Below are positions 1 through 7,101 of a stretch of 19,339 bases of DNA, in pieces (position 1 is the first letter of the stretch; the number at the start of each line of letters is the position of its first letter). The stretch is from the NCBI GenBank assembly GCA_964515915.1, contig CAZEXM010000041.1, positions 1 through 19,339 of the forward strand. Direction: 5' to 3'. Origin of the DNA: JAHOYW01 sp964515915 (lineage in GTDB: Bacteria; Verrucomicrobiota; Lentisphaeria; Victivallales; Victivallaceae). The notes under the pieces were generated by a model, which ran no database searches, was not told the DNA's origin, and worked only from the letters and a program-made list of their open reading frames with translations. The position numbers and the translations under genes are program-made.

Positions 1-141
1 CCTAGAGGCGCAACGAGCAAGCTGGGATTTTATGTCACAAAGTGCAGAAGATGCCAATTGTTGAGTTTTGCTTGCTTAATTCGGCTTGCTGTGCTAGCTT
101 ATCTATATTCTTTTAACAACAAAAATTCAAGCGGTTAAGAA
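1..141 (+). other. Upstream edge; possible tail of a preceding gene
   Basis: No complete gene is visible. Two plus-strand frames are open from the window edge. One stops with TGA at 62-64 and has a hydrophilic, ordinary-looking C-terminus (reads ...WDFMSQSAEDANC). The other runs to a TAA at 136-138 but has an odd Cys-rich, basic composition. The first is the more likely end of an upstream plus-strand gene, but I cannot identify it. The rest, 65-141, is AT-rich and would be the leader of the deacetylase gene. I see no convincing promoter in it. Confidence 0.25.
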
Positions 142-1092
142 ATGAAATTTCGTGCGATGCGGCGAGCAAAAAACTTGCTTAAAAGAGTTAAAATAAAGTG
201 TTCTTCACGGGCTATGGTCTTGTGCTATCACCGGGTGTATAATCCGAGCTCCGATCCTCAATTATTATCTGTCAGCCCCGAGCATTTCGAAGGCCATCTG
301 CAAATAATCAGCAAGTATTTCAAGCCTCAATCCAGTAGTAGTTTGATTGCTGACATAAGAAATAAAACGGTGAAATCACGCTCTGTCGTGCTTACCTTTG
401 ATGACGGATATTTTGACAATTACGAATTTGCCCTGCCGCTTCTGGAAAAATATAATATACCCGCGACATTTTTTATAGCATCAGCCTATATTGATAATTC
501 GAAAGAATTTTACTGGGATGAATTAGTCAAGCTCACATTGGACGAGCACAGTCAATGGAATGTCTCACAAAGGCCTTCCTCATGCGATGAGTTCAAATAT
601 GCTAATATCACAGCTTTAATAAAACACCTGCCTTCGGAATACGAACGGCAAAAATTTATGGACAAGCTGTACTCAACTGAAGAGCGGTGCAACCGGCCTG
701 AAATGAGAAGGATGACCGTTGAACAAATCAAGTACCTCAGTGAGTCTGATTTATTTGAGATAGGCTCTCATTCCTGTCATCATTTATCTTTGAGTACGAT
801 AAGCAAGGAACGGCAAAGCGAGGAAATAGAAAATGATCTTAAAAACCTGGAAAAAATGACTGGAAAACGCATACGGCAATTATGTTATCCCTATGGCGAA
901 CATAATGACGCGACGATGAACATTTGCGCTGAATTAAATTTAACCGGAGCCTTTGCGTTCAGAGCCGGATGTGTTACAAATAAATCAAAGCTATATTCCA
1001 TCCCGCGTTTTCTGGTGCCGGATTGGGATAAAAACATGTTTAAAAGAAAAATCAAACATTTTTATGGATTTTTCGGCGGCTCTGTCGGTTAA
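142..1092 (+). CDS. Polysaccharide deacetylase (carbohydrate esterase 4 / NodB-like)
   Basis: Likely metal-dependent deacetylase acting on N- or O-acetylated sugars of an envelope or exopolysaccharide. The NodB-type motif 1 is clear: TFDDGY at residues 85-90, with the catalytic and metal-binding Asp pair at 87-88, followed by DNYEFALPLLEKY and IPATFF. The metal-binding His motif is SHSCHH (H210 and H214), and a CYPYGEHN motif follows near residue 250. Length, 316 residues, is normal for the family. The first residues are basic and there is no clear signal peptide, so the protein may be cytoplasmic or held at the membrane. The start is the first ATG; the ribosome binding site is weak (GGTTAAG). 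The gene ends at a hairpin terminator. Glycosyltransferase domains nearby on the other strand fit a polysaccharide biosynthesis locus, but the exact substrate cannot be read from sequence. Confidence 0.88.
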   Translation: MKFRAMRRAKNLLKRVKIKCSSRAMVLCYHRVYNPSSDPQLLSVSPEHFEGHLQIISKYFKPQSSSSLIADIRNKTVKSRSVVLTFDDGYFDNYEFALPLLEKYNIPATFFIASAYIDNSKEFYWDELVKLTLDEHSQWNVSQRPSSCDEFKYANITALIKHLPSEYERQKFMDKLYSTEERCNRPEMRRMTVEQIKYLSESDLFEIGSHSCHHLSLSTISKERQSEEIENDLKNLEKMTGKRIRQLCYPYGEHNDATMNICAELNLTGAFAFRAGCVTNKSKLYSIPRFLVPDWDKNMFKRKIKHFYGFFGGSVG

Positions 1093-1107
1093 ACCTGAAA
1101 TCGCCCT

Positions 1108-1143
1108 GTGCCGGTGTAAAAATACATCCGGCGGCACTTTTTT
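1108..1143 (+). terminator. Rho-independent terminator after the deacetylase gene
   Basis: A GTGCCG arm (1108-1113) pairs with CGGCAC (1132-1137). An inner GTGTA/TACAT stem closes an A-rich loop, with a small bulge on the right arm. Six T residues follow directly (1138-1143). It sits 16 nt after the deacetylase stop and just before the end of the opposing lipoprotein gene. On the minus strand there is no T run after the hairpin, so it should work mainly for the plus strand. Confidence 0.7.
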
Positions 1144-1145
1144 AA

Positions 1146-1286
1146 CTACTCTATAATCAATTCCTGTGTTTGGGTGGTTTTCTTTGTGTATGTTTCGGAT
1201 TTTATGCCGTCGGGATTGCTTCGGCAGCCACTGATAAACGCCGCAATTCCAACAACTATTAAGGCCGTAAATACAAACTTTCTCAT
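1146..1286 (-). CDS. Small lipoprotein (46 aa) coupled to the kinase gene
   Basis: A short gene reading MRKFVFTALIVVGIAAF then ISGC, then a polar tail of about 25 residues ending in QTQELIIE. This is a textbook lipoprotein signal: two basic residues, a hydrophobic core, and a lipobox I-S-G-C with the lipidated Cys at residue 21. The start ATG is preceded by a perfect AGGAGG with 6 nt spacing. The ATG overlaps the TGA stop of the kinase gene (ATGA at 1286-1283), which suggests translational coupling. The mature peptide would be only 26 residues, rich in Thr, Lys and Gln, with no domain I recognise. Co-translation suggests it could be a partner of the extracytoplasmic part of the kinase; that is inference. 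It could also be an entericidin-like small lipoprotein. Confidence 0.72.
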   Translation of the reverse strand: MRKFVFTALIVVGIAAFISGCRSNPDGIKSETYTKKTTQTQELIIE

Positions 1287-2695
1287 TTTGAACCTCCTTT
1301 TTTTAAATTAAAAATATTGTCGTCAGGACAAAGTACATCCGCGTTTCCCGCGATCGGTGTCCACTGAATGATAACTGCTTTGTCCCAGGAATTTTTCCTG
1401 AGTTCCACAGTTAATTTATCTCCTGACTTATAGAATAAACTTCCTGAATTCTCAAACCTTGAATCTATTGAGCGGAGCGTCATAGCGCCGGATTTAAAAG
1501 TAATGACACATCTATCCGGCAAAGAATAATAAAGCGCCCCCATAGCCTTGAATGATGGATCGGTCGCGAGTTCATGCTTCAAGGCTTTCCATTCTGATTT
1601 CAGAGTTTCAGGAGCCGAATTTTTATAGAAAGGCTTGTGAACGACAGTAACAGGTGGAATAACAACTTTCGGAGCAGGTATTTTTTTAATATCGATTGCC
1701 CTGGTCACTGGAACCGTTTTAATGTCCGGCGCCGCCACATTATTTTCAATTTCGGCTTCAGGAGAAGCTAAAAGATGATAAACAATCCCGGCGGCAATAG
1801 CGGAAACAGCAAGGACCGCGGCGACCCTTGAACTGTTATGAACCTTTCGTTCCGTCGAACAAATATTCATAACTTTCGCGAATTCGAGCGCGGCAGGACG
1901 TTCGGCCGGATTGACGTTAAGGCCGCGCATTATGACTTGTTCGACTTTGGACGGAATTTTTTCCCGGTACGCAGTTTCCATCGGTCTTGGATGTTCATTA
2001 TTTATCACCTCGGATAACTCCTGAAGCGACAAAAAATCCACTTCATAAGGAAGGTATCCGCATATTATCTCGTAGGCCATTACGGAAAGAGAATAAATAT
2101 CGGCGGCGGTGGTAAATGAATTAACGTTTTTGTCGTTAAAAGCCTCCGGCGGCATGTACGCCGGCGAACCGGAAACCTGAAAATCATTGATGAGCGTCAT
2201 TTCGTCTTCGAGCAAAGTCACCAGTCCCAAATCAAGTAATTTTACATGTCCGTATTCATCGATCATAACATTACGCGGCTTTATGTCCCGATGAATCACT
2301 CCTTTTTTGTGCAGTTCGGCAATAATCCCGGCAACATCGCCGATCAAGGAAAATTTTCTTTGCAGGTTCAAAGGAGTATCCCAGCAATATTTTTCCAGGC
2401 ATATACCGTTCACCAGCTCCATGCTGTAGTAAAGCCCGTGAGGCGAACTCCCGCAGTCAAACACCCTGACAATGCCGGGAATATTCAAACCGGCCTGGGT
2501 TTTAATTTCTTTAAAAAACTGTTCCCGCATTGCTTCATCAGCGTTAAAGCGTTGTGATAACAATTTTACCGCCGCCCAGCGTTCGAGTTCCGGGTCAAAG
2601 GCCTTGAATACTTTTGCGCAGCCGCCCTCGCCAATGAGTGAAAGTTGTTCATATTTGCCGATTTCAGACGGCAGTTGATTTTCATTGGACTCCAT
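1283..2695 (-). CDS. Membrane-anchored Hanks-type Ser/Thr protein kinase
   Basis: Bacterial eukaryotic-like protein kinase. Numbering from the ATG at 2695: glycine loop IGEGGCAKV (21-29), ATP-anchoring AVKLL with Lys44, catalytic HRDIKPRN (135-142), metal-binding DLG in place of DFG (155-157), and activation segment GSPAYMPPEA (176-185). All catalytic residues are present. One transmembrane helix follows at about 291-310, then an extracytoplasmic tail of about 160 residues without PASTA or other repeats I know. A TTG at 2701 would extend the protein by two codons, but GGGG lies 8 nt before the ATG and only 2 nt before the TTG, so I chose ATG. The last codons contain the AGGAGG of the downstream lipoprotein gene. 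The role is likely phospho-signalling from an envelope cue; target unknown. Confidence 0.9.
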   Translation of the reverse strand: MESNENQLPSEIGKYEQLSLIGEGGCAKVFKAFDPELERWAAVKLLSQRFNADEAMREQFFKEIKTQAGLNIPGIVRVFDCGSSPHGLYYSMELVNGICLEKYCWDTPLNLQRKFSLIGDVAGIIAELHKKGVIHRDIKPRNVMIDEYGHVKLLDLGLVTLLEDEMTLINDFQVSGSPAYMPPEAFNDKNVNSFTTAADIYSLSVMAYEIICGYLPYEVDFLSLQELSEVINNEHPRPMETAYREKIPSKVEQVIMRGLNVNPAERPAALEFAKVMNICSTERKVHNSSRVAAVLAVSAIAAGIVYHLLASPEAEIENNVAAPDIKTVPVTRAIDIKKIPAPKVVIPPVTVVHKPFYKNSAPETLKSEWKALKHELATDPSFKAMGALYYSLPDRCVITFKSGAMTLRSIDSRFENSGSLFYKSGDKLTVELRKNSWDKAVIIQWTPIAGNADVLCPDDNIFNLKKGGSK

Positions 2696-2720
2696 AAGCA
2701 AGGCCCCGGTTATTCAACTG

Positions 2721-2739
2721 ATATTGATCAATATTTATA
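2721..2739 (-). promoter_or_regulatory. Candidate promoter -10 and overlapping palindrome before the kinase
   Basis: A perfect 14-bp palindrome, ATATTGATCAATAT (2721-2734), lies 25 nt before the kinase start codon. Next to it, on the minus strand, is a -10-like TATAAA (2739-2734). A transcript from this box would start inside the palindrome, which is the layout of a repressor operator. The matching -35 is weak (TTCATC, 18 nt away). The palindrome shares half-sites with FNR/CRP-type sites but lacks their 4-nt spacer. Only the symmetry is certain; function is inferred. Confidence 0.3.
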
Positions 2740-2804
2740 TGCTGTTCGCATGGAAAAGATGAATCTCACGCGGAAAACAAGAAATTTTCCCGAAGTTCGC
2801 ACTT

Positions 2805-4871
2805 TTATTGCGCGGTCAAATAATTATAAAGACGTTCCATGTGCTTATCAATATCAAAGCATTCTTCCGCCCGTTTACGCGCCGCGGCGGATTCTTTTTT
2901 TAACCTTTCAGGATTCTCAAGATATTCCAGCAATCTGCTACGAACCTTTTCTTTTGTAGGGGGATGCGAAAGAAGTCTTCCGGTTTCTCCATCTTTGACA
3001 ATGTCGGAGACTGCCGCGACATCGGTGATAATAACCGGAAGTCCCATAGCCAGCGCTTCGATGGCGACGTTAGGGCTGCAATCCGCGTAAGTTGGCAGAA
3101 CCATTATGTCGCAACTGGAAAAGAGCTGCAGTAATTCATCTGAATCCGCTTTCAGGTTGTTGTAATAGTGGCATCTGCCTTCGTCTTCAATGTTGATCGT
3201 ACGCCCGACAAAATGGAATGTGCATTTGGAAAATTCAGACATTTCAGCTACATGCTGTAGAATATATCCGCCTTTTTCATTGAATGGATCCCCGACAAAG
3301 AGAACATTAAGTCCCTCTTTGGATGAGTCTGATTCCGGCTCCCGCCGCTGCCAGTACTTCAAGTCCAGACCAAAAGTCAGTTCTACTAATTGCTCCTCGG
3401 GAACTCCAAAACTTTCTTTCAGGTCATTAAGATACCACCGGCTCATACCGAGGAAAATAGCACCATGCCGGGCGAGCCTTTCAGTTCCCTTTCTGAATAT
3501 CCAATCAATAGGAGGCGGCAGTCTGCCCTGCAGTGCCCATTGATTTGTCAATAGCGGATGCAGTGCGGTCAACTGTCGCGCGGTAGCGTCGCCGTAAAGA
3601 AAATACCGTACATTTTTGCGGAGCGGGACCCAGACTCCATAATGGTAAGTGTTAATCAGAATGGTTTTACAGCCGTCTTTCAAAGCCTGTTTCGCGGCGG
3701 CGCGGCCCGATGCCAGATACCAGAGGCTTCTGAGACGATGTTTAACCACCGTTTGACTGTGAAGCCAGGTAGCGTAGTCTTCGACGTGATAAAATTTAAA
3801 CTCAACGTCTTTGATTTTGCCGAAGTGTTTTTCCCAGCGTTTGCGGACAGTGTTCCAACCGCCGCCCGGAGCTATGGAAATAATAGCGATTTTAGGAGTT
3901 TTCTTTTGTTGTGTCATAAACTGTACTCCAATTTTTTTCTTGGTTGATTTTGCTTCCACCCAGCTTGTCCGGCAATATGGGCCGCCGACTATTTTGTAGT
4001 AAAAATTAATGCATATTTTAACAAGCGCGACAAACATTATTCCCATTCGTTCCCGGATACTGTCAATATGTCCGGTTTCATCATGTGTACGACGCAAGTC
4101 TCTGAAAATACGCCCCAGCCTGCCGTTCTTTTTTAACTTTTCCTTTTCCTTTGCGGTCTGGTCCCGGGCATCATCCGGGGACAAAAGATCAGCGTATCTG
4201 CGTTCCAGCTCCAATTGGCCAGCCAGGATTCTCACATATCTGTGCCGCCAGTCCGAAAATGAGTCAACTCCGGCGGAAGTTACAAATGCTTCCCGGATAA
4301 GTTTATTGTGTCCTGAAGTGATGAGCTCCAGGTAGCCATCATCGTTAATTGTATCCCGCGGCATAAGCTCAATATTTAATTCGCTGACTCTGGCTTTCAA
4401 TTTTTCCAGGCGGATCATATATAATCTCCCGATAACCCACTTCGGCTCGGGCGGTTCGGGTTCCGCGGCGATGCAATATTTCGCGAAAAAAGTTTTCTTG
4501 GCGTTAATGGACCAGGCAGTACCACCGGCCAGAATTAATTCCTGATCCGAGTCCAGACATTGCAGCAGCTTTTCCGCGGCTTCCCTGTCGACGAGAACAT
4601 CGCCGTCGCAAAATAATACTTTATCAGTTGAAACCCGTTTTATGATTTCATGCCAGGCATTAGCTTTGCCCGGCTCACTTCTGATAACTTCAATCAAACT
4701 ATTTTCTTCAGCGTATCCGGAGGCGATTTCATAGGTGTCATCAGTAGTACCATTTACACAAACCAGTATTTTCCTGGGAGGAACAGTCTGCTCCAGCAGG
4801 GTTTTCAAGAGACTTGCAATATTCGTTGCCTCATTCCTGGCCGGAACGCCAATGCAGTAATCTGAATTCAT
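2805..4871 (-). CDS. Two-domain glycosyltransferase, GT2 followed by GT4
   Basis: A 688-residue protein with two enzyme parts. The N-terminal part is GT2 (GT-A fold): VPARNEATNIASLLKTLLEQ near residue 9, VNGTTDDT, and a metal-binding FCDGDV near residue 88. The C-terminal part, from about residue 319, is GT4 (GT-B fold): KIAIISIAPGGGW start, LFVGDPFNEKGGY, and a nucleotide-sugar site DCSPNVAIEALAMG near residues 594-607, where Asp takes the place of the first Glu of the usual EX7E motif. No membrane helix is seen, so it is probably cytoplasmic and builds a glycan on a lipid or sugar acceptor. An upstream ATG at 4913 exists, but the ATG at 4871 has AGGGA about 8 nt before it and begins directly at the GT2 domain. 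The domains are joined in frame at an internal start site (see the separate entry). Confidence 0.85.
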   Translation of the reverse strand: MNSDYCIGVPARNEATNIASLLKTLLEQTVPPRKILVCVNGTTDDTYEIASGYAEENSLIEVIRSEPGKANAWHEIIKRVSTDKVLFCDGDVLVDREAAEKLLQCLDSDQELILAGGTAWSINAKKTFFAKYCIAAEPEPPEPKWVIGRLYMIRLEKLKARVSELNIELMPRDTINDDGYLELITSGHNKLIREAFVTSAGVDSFSDWRHRYVRILAGQLELERRYADLLSPDDARDQTAKEKEKLKKNGRLGRIFRDLRRTHDETGHIDSIRERMGIMFVALVKICINFYYKIVGGPYCRTSWVEAKSTKKKIGVQFMTQQKKTPKIAIISIAPGGGWNTVRKRWEKHFGKIKDVEFKFYHVEDYATWLHSQTVVKHRLRSLWYLASGRAAAKQALKDGCKTILINTYHYGVWVPLRKNVRYFLYGDATARQLTALHPLLTNQWALQGRLPPPIDWIFRKGTERLARHGAIFLGMSRWYLNDLKESFGVPEEQLVELTFGLDLKYWQRREPESDSSKEGLNVLFVGDPFNEKGGYILQHVAEMSEFSKCTFHFVGRTINIEDEGRCHYYNNLKADSDELLQLFSSCDIMVLPTYADCSPNVAIEALAMGLPVIITDVAAVSDIVKDGETGRLLSHPPTKEKVRSRLLEYLENPERLKKESAAARKRAEECFDIDKHMERLYNYLTAQ
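3915..3929 (-). promoter_or_regulatory. Internal ribosome binding site and ATG at the GT2-GT4 junction
   Basis: On the minus strand GGAG (3929-3926) stands 8 nt before an in-frame ATG (3917-3915). From that ATG a 370-residue polypeptide, MTQQKKTPKIAII onward, would be a complete GT4 enzyme of normal length. The residues just before it, STKKKIGVQF, look like a tail rather than part of a domain. The site could be a working second start, or a relic of two genes whose separating stop codon was lost. Confidence 0.5.
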
Positions 4872-5006
4872 AGTATTTTCCCTTAATAAATAACGGCTTA
4901 CAATAATATACACTGAATCTTATAATATTCCAGCCGGGAGCGCTGGCCGCCGACCGGCATTCTAATTTATTTACGGATAGCACTAATATCTCTGAATGCA
5001 ATTTTG

Positions 5007-5046
5007 TCCGTGTTCATCCGTGTTTATCCGTGTCCATCCGTGTTCC
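5007..5046 (+). repeat. Four-unit 10-bp tandem repeat (TCCGTGTYYA type)
   Basis: Four successive units TCCGTGTTCA, TCCGTGTTTA, TCCGTGTCCA, TCCGTGTTCC, all sharing TCCGTGT. The 10-bp period is close to one helical turn, so the same face of the DNA is repeated. It lies just upstream of the promoter-like boxes of the long cluster. Similar CCGTG-type short repeats occur between genes in other bacteria, from memory; whether they bind a protein is unknown to me. Confidence 0.75.
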
Positions 5047-5051
5047 CTAAT

Positions 5052-5079
5052 TTGAAATCACCTGCAATAAATGTATGTT
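5052..5079 (+). promoter_or_regulatory. Candidate promoter of the long plus-strand cluster
   Basis: TTGAAA (5052-5057) and TATGTT (5074-5079) are separated by 16 nt and resemble -35 and -10 boxes of the main sigma factor. Transcription would start about 30 nt before the ATG at 5119. A TATAAC at 5098-5103 is an alternative -10, but it would leave almost no leader. Matches are partial and the phylum's promoter consensus is not certain. Confidence 0.3.
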
Positions 5080-5118
5080 ACTGGTCGTTGTCTTGTGTAT
5101 AACTCAGGAAAAAAGCTT

Positions 5119-7101
5119 ATGAAAAAACTTTTAATTTGTGCTTTGCTGCTACACGGGATATTCGCTGTCGCCGATAAAGCTCTTTACCGGCGTGAAGTTA
5201 CGGTCAGCGGCAAGTACGGAAAAAAACTGACGGTTAAACTGCAATTTTATATTCCCGCTTCGTGTTCAGGCTACCGGCTCCTGAACAGACACGGCAAAGA
5301 ATACGGTATTAATGAATATTACCGCCAGGGAAGCCTGGTGAAAATCTTTTTTTCCGCCCGCCCGGGCAAAAAACTCCAGCTCGTGTTTTACAAAGACAAA
5401 GTAAAACAATTGTCGCAGAAACAAACTTCAGGAGTACTGCGCCGCGTCAAAGAATTTGCCGGCGGAAATGTACGAAACCTGACGATGTTTAAAAGACTCT
5501 GGGGCGAAAATCCTCTTCGCGGCGCCCGGTTTGAGAAAAACATATTTTCCGGCTGGAACCCCTTTGGCCCTAAAAAAAATTCTTTACACTGGTATTCCGC
5601 TTTTATAAAAATACCCCGGAATGGCAAATGGACTTTTTTCTCCGCCGCGATTGACGCGTCATTTCTGCTGATTGACGATAAACTTGTCGTTAATTCTCCC
5701 TGGCGCAAATGGGTACGCCGGGGGCAGGAAGGGAAAATCCGGGGTTCAATCACACTGAAAAAAGGCATTCACCGCCTGGATTATCTGCATGCGAACAGCA
5801 ATCCGAATTACTGTTATGCCATCGCGGCCGCTTTAGCTCCGGGCGCAAAAAAACGCGATTTCACGGTTCTGCCGGAAAACTGTTATACCCCGGTTTTAAC
5901 GGCGGCGACGGGGCCGCTGCAAACTTTCTCCCGTAAACCCGCCGCTGATTTCACATGGCGGATAAGCGATATGCTCGAACTGGACGGACGGCAAATGTAT
6001 GTGGTGAAATTCAAAACACCTTGTAAAAAGTTTTTATCCTGGAGCCCGGGCGGTAAAACTCCGGAATTTAATTATTTTTATTTTAAACCGGGCGAATACC
6101 CGGTTGAGCTTAAATGCGATATGGGAAAAATCAAGCAAAACGTCCTTGTCGATTATCAATATATGCTCAAACCAGTTAGCGGAACAAAAGTGAAAGAGTT
6201 TATTTCAGAGGCGCTTAAGCAGGAAAGACGGTACGGGATTCAAGGTGAAGGCTATGCGTTTCTGGCTGCCGCGCTGATTAAGTTGAAAATGAAAAAAGAG
6301 GCGGAGATATTTTACCAAGGCCTTCTGCACAAACAAAATTCCGTGCCGCCGGAAATAACCTTCAGCCTGTTCAACAATCTGGTCATGCAGGAATTACTGC
6401 GTAAAGAAGCTTACGAAGACGCTGAACAAGAGCTAAAAACACTGCTAAAACTCATCAAATCCCCCAAACTGCGCGCCAGCGCCAATCTGGCCCGTGCCGA
6501 GCTGCTGTTTTATTGTTTAGGTGATATCAGCGGCGCCGCGAAATATTCTGCTGAAACCAGGCGTAAAGATTTAACGACGGAGCTTGCGCGGACACGCTGT
6601 GATTTGTTGCGGGCGGACCTGGCGCTGATGACTAAAGGCCCGGAAGCCGCCGCTGAATTGTATAAAAAGATCAAAACTGTTTCGACCGCGCCGGAGCGCC
6701 GCGCGCGGCTGCTGCAGAGCGGGACAATGATTGCCATTCAAAATTGTTATATCCTTAAGAAGTATGAAACCGCACTGGAATATGTTGAAAAATTGGAAAA
6801 ATCCTATCCGGAAGTCCGTTTGCTGCCGGAGTATTTACTCCTGAAAGCAAAGCTTTTCAAGCAGTTGAAACGTCCGCGCCGCGCCGCCGGAATTCTTTTG
6901 CGTTTGCTCGCAACCGATGCCCCCGTCCTCCTCGCGGCGGGCGCGAATTGGCAGTTGGCACAATTTTATTTTAAAAACAAGCAATATCCGTCCGCCCGGA
7001 CACGTTTAAATAATATACTCCGGAACGCGCCGCGTTCACGGGAAGCGGCGGAGGCGGTAATCCTTTTAAAGAAAATCAGGAAGGAGGAGTTACAGCGATG
7101 A
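5119..7101 (+). CDS. Exported PA14-like and TPR-repeat protein
   Basis: First gene of the long cluster. The ATG at 5119 follows AGGA and begins a clean signal peptide (MKKLLICALLLHGIFAVA); an upstream in-frame ATG at 5071 would place 16 residues before it and is less likely. Residues about 133-230 resemble a PA14/GLEYA beta-barrel: GKWTFFSAAIDASFLLIDDK, an SITLKKGIHRLDYLHA strand pair, and a short beta-rich stretch after it. PA14 domains often bind carbohydrate. From about residue 360 to the end the protein is helical, with tetratricopeptide-like pairs such as GYAFLAAALIKLKMKKEAEIF and SARTRLNNILRNAPRSREAA, which suggest protein binding. The predicted place is the periplasm. It overlaps the next gene by 4 nt (ATGA), with AAGGAGGAG for the next start inside its last codons. 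Function unknown; possibly a scaffold or sensor for the MoxR/VWA machinery. Confidence 0.8.
   Translation: MKKLLICALLLHGIFAVADKALYRREVTVSGKYGKKLTVKLQFYIPASCSGYRLLNRHGKEYGINEYYRQGSLVKIFFSARPGKKLQLVFYKDKVKQLSQKQTSGVLRRVKEFAGGNVRNLTMFKRLWGENPLRGARFEKNIFSGWNPFGPKKNSLHWYSAFIKIPRNGKWTFFSAAIDASFLLIDDKLVVNSPWRKWVRRGQEGKIRGSITLKKGIHRLDYLHANSNPNYCYAIAAALAPGAKKRDFTVLPENCYTPVLTAATGPLQTFSRKPAADFTWRISDMLELDGRQMYVVKFKTPCKKFLSWSPGGKTPEFNYFYFKPGEYPVELKCDMGKIKQNVLVDYQYMLKPVSGTKVKEFISEALKQERRYGIQGEGYAFLAAALIKLKMKKEAEIFYQGLLHKQNSVPPEITFSLFNNLVMQELLRKEAYEDAEQELKTLLKLIKSPKLRASANLARAELLFYCLGDISGAAKYSAETRRKDLTTELARTRCDLLRADLALMTKGPEAAAELYKKIKTVSTAPERRARLLQSGTMIAIQNCYILKKYETALEYVEKLEKSYPEVRLLPEYLLLKAKLFKQLKRPRRAAGILLRLLATDAPVLLAAGANWQLAQFYFKNKQYPSARTRLNNILRNAPRSREAAEAVILLKKIRKEELQR

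Larger units (their letters stand above)
4872..5118. other. Divergent intergenic region
   Basis: Spacer between the outward-facing glycosyltransferase gene and the long plus-strand cluster; it must hold starts for both directions. Visible items are a GC-rich imperfect hairpin near 4932-4957 (GCCGG/CCGGC ends), the 10-bp tandem repeat at 5007-5046, and weak sigma70-like boxes. For the minus strand, a TATATT preceded 16 nt earlier by TGGAAT is the best I can see, and it is poor. No gene is seen in this region. Confidence 0.5.

Noticed and set aside
1..138. Open frame in frame 1 from the window edge to TAA at 136-138
   Set aside because: Its Cys-rich basic sequence is unusual, and a more ordinary C-terminus ends at 62-64 in another frame; the evidence is too thin to call a gene.
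2769..2792. Inverted repeat after the glycosyltransferase stop as a terminator
   Set aside because: The stem is about 8 bp with a bulge and has no T run on the minus strand, so I could not support a terminator call.
5007..5046. The 10-bp repeats as a CRISPR array
   Set aside because: Units are only 10 nt with no unique spacers, and no cas gene is present.
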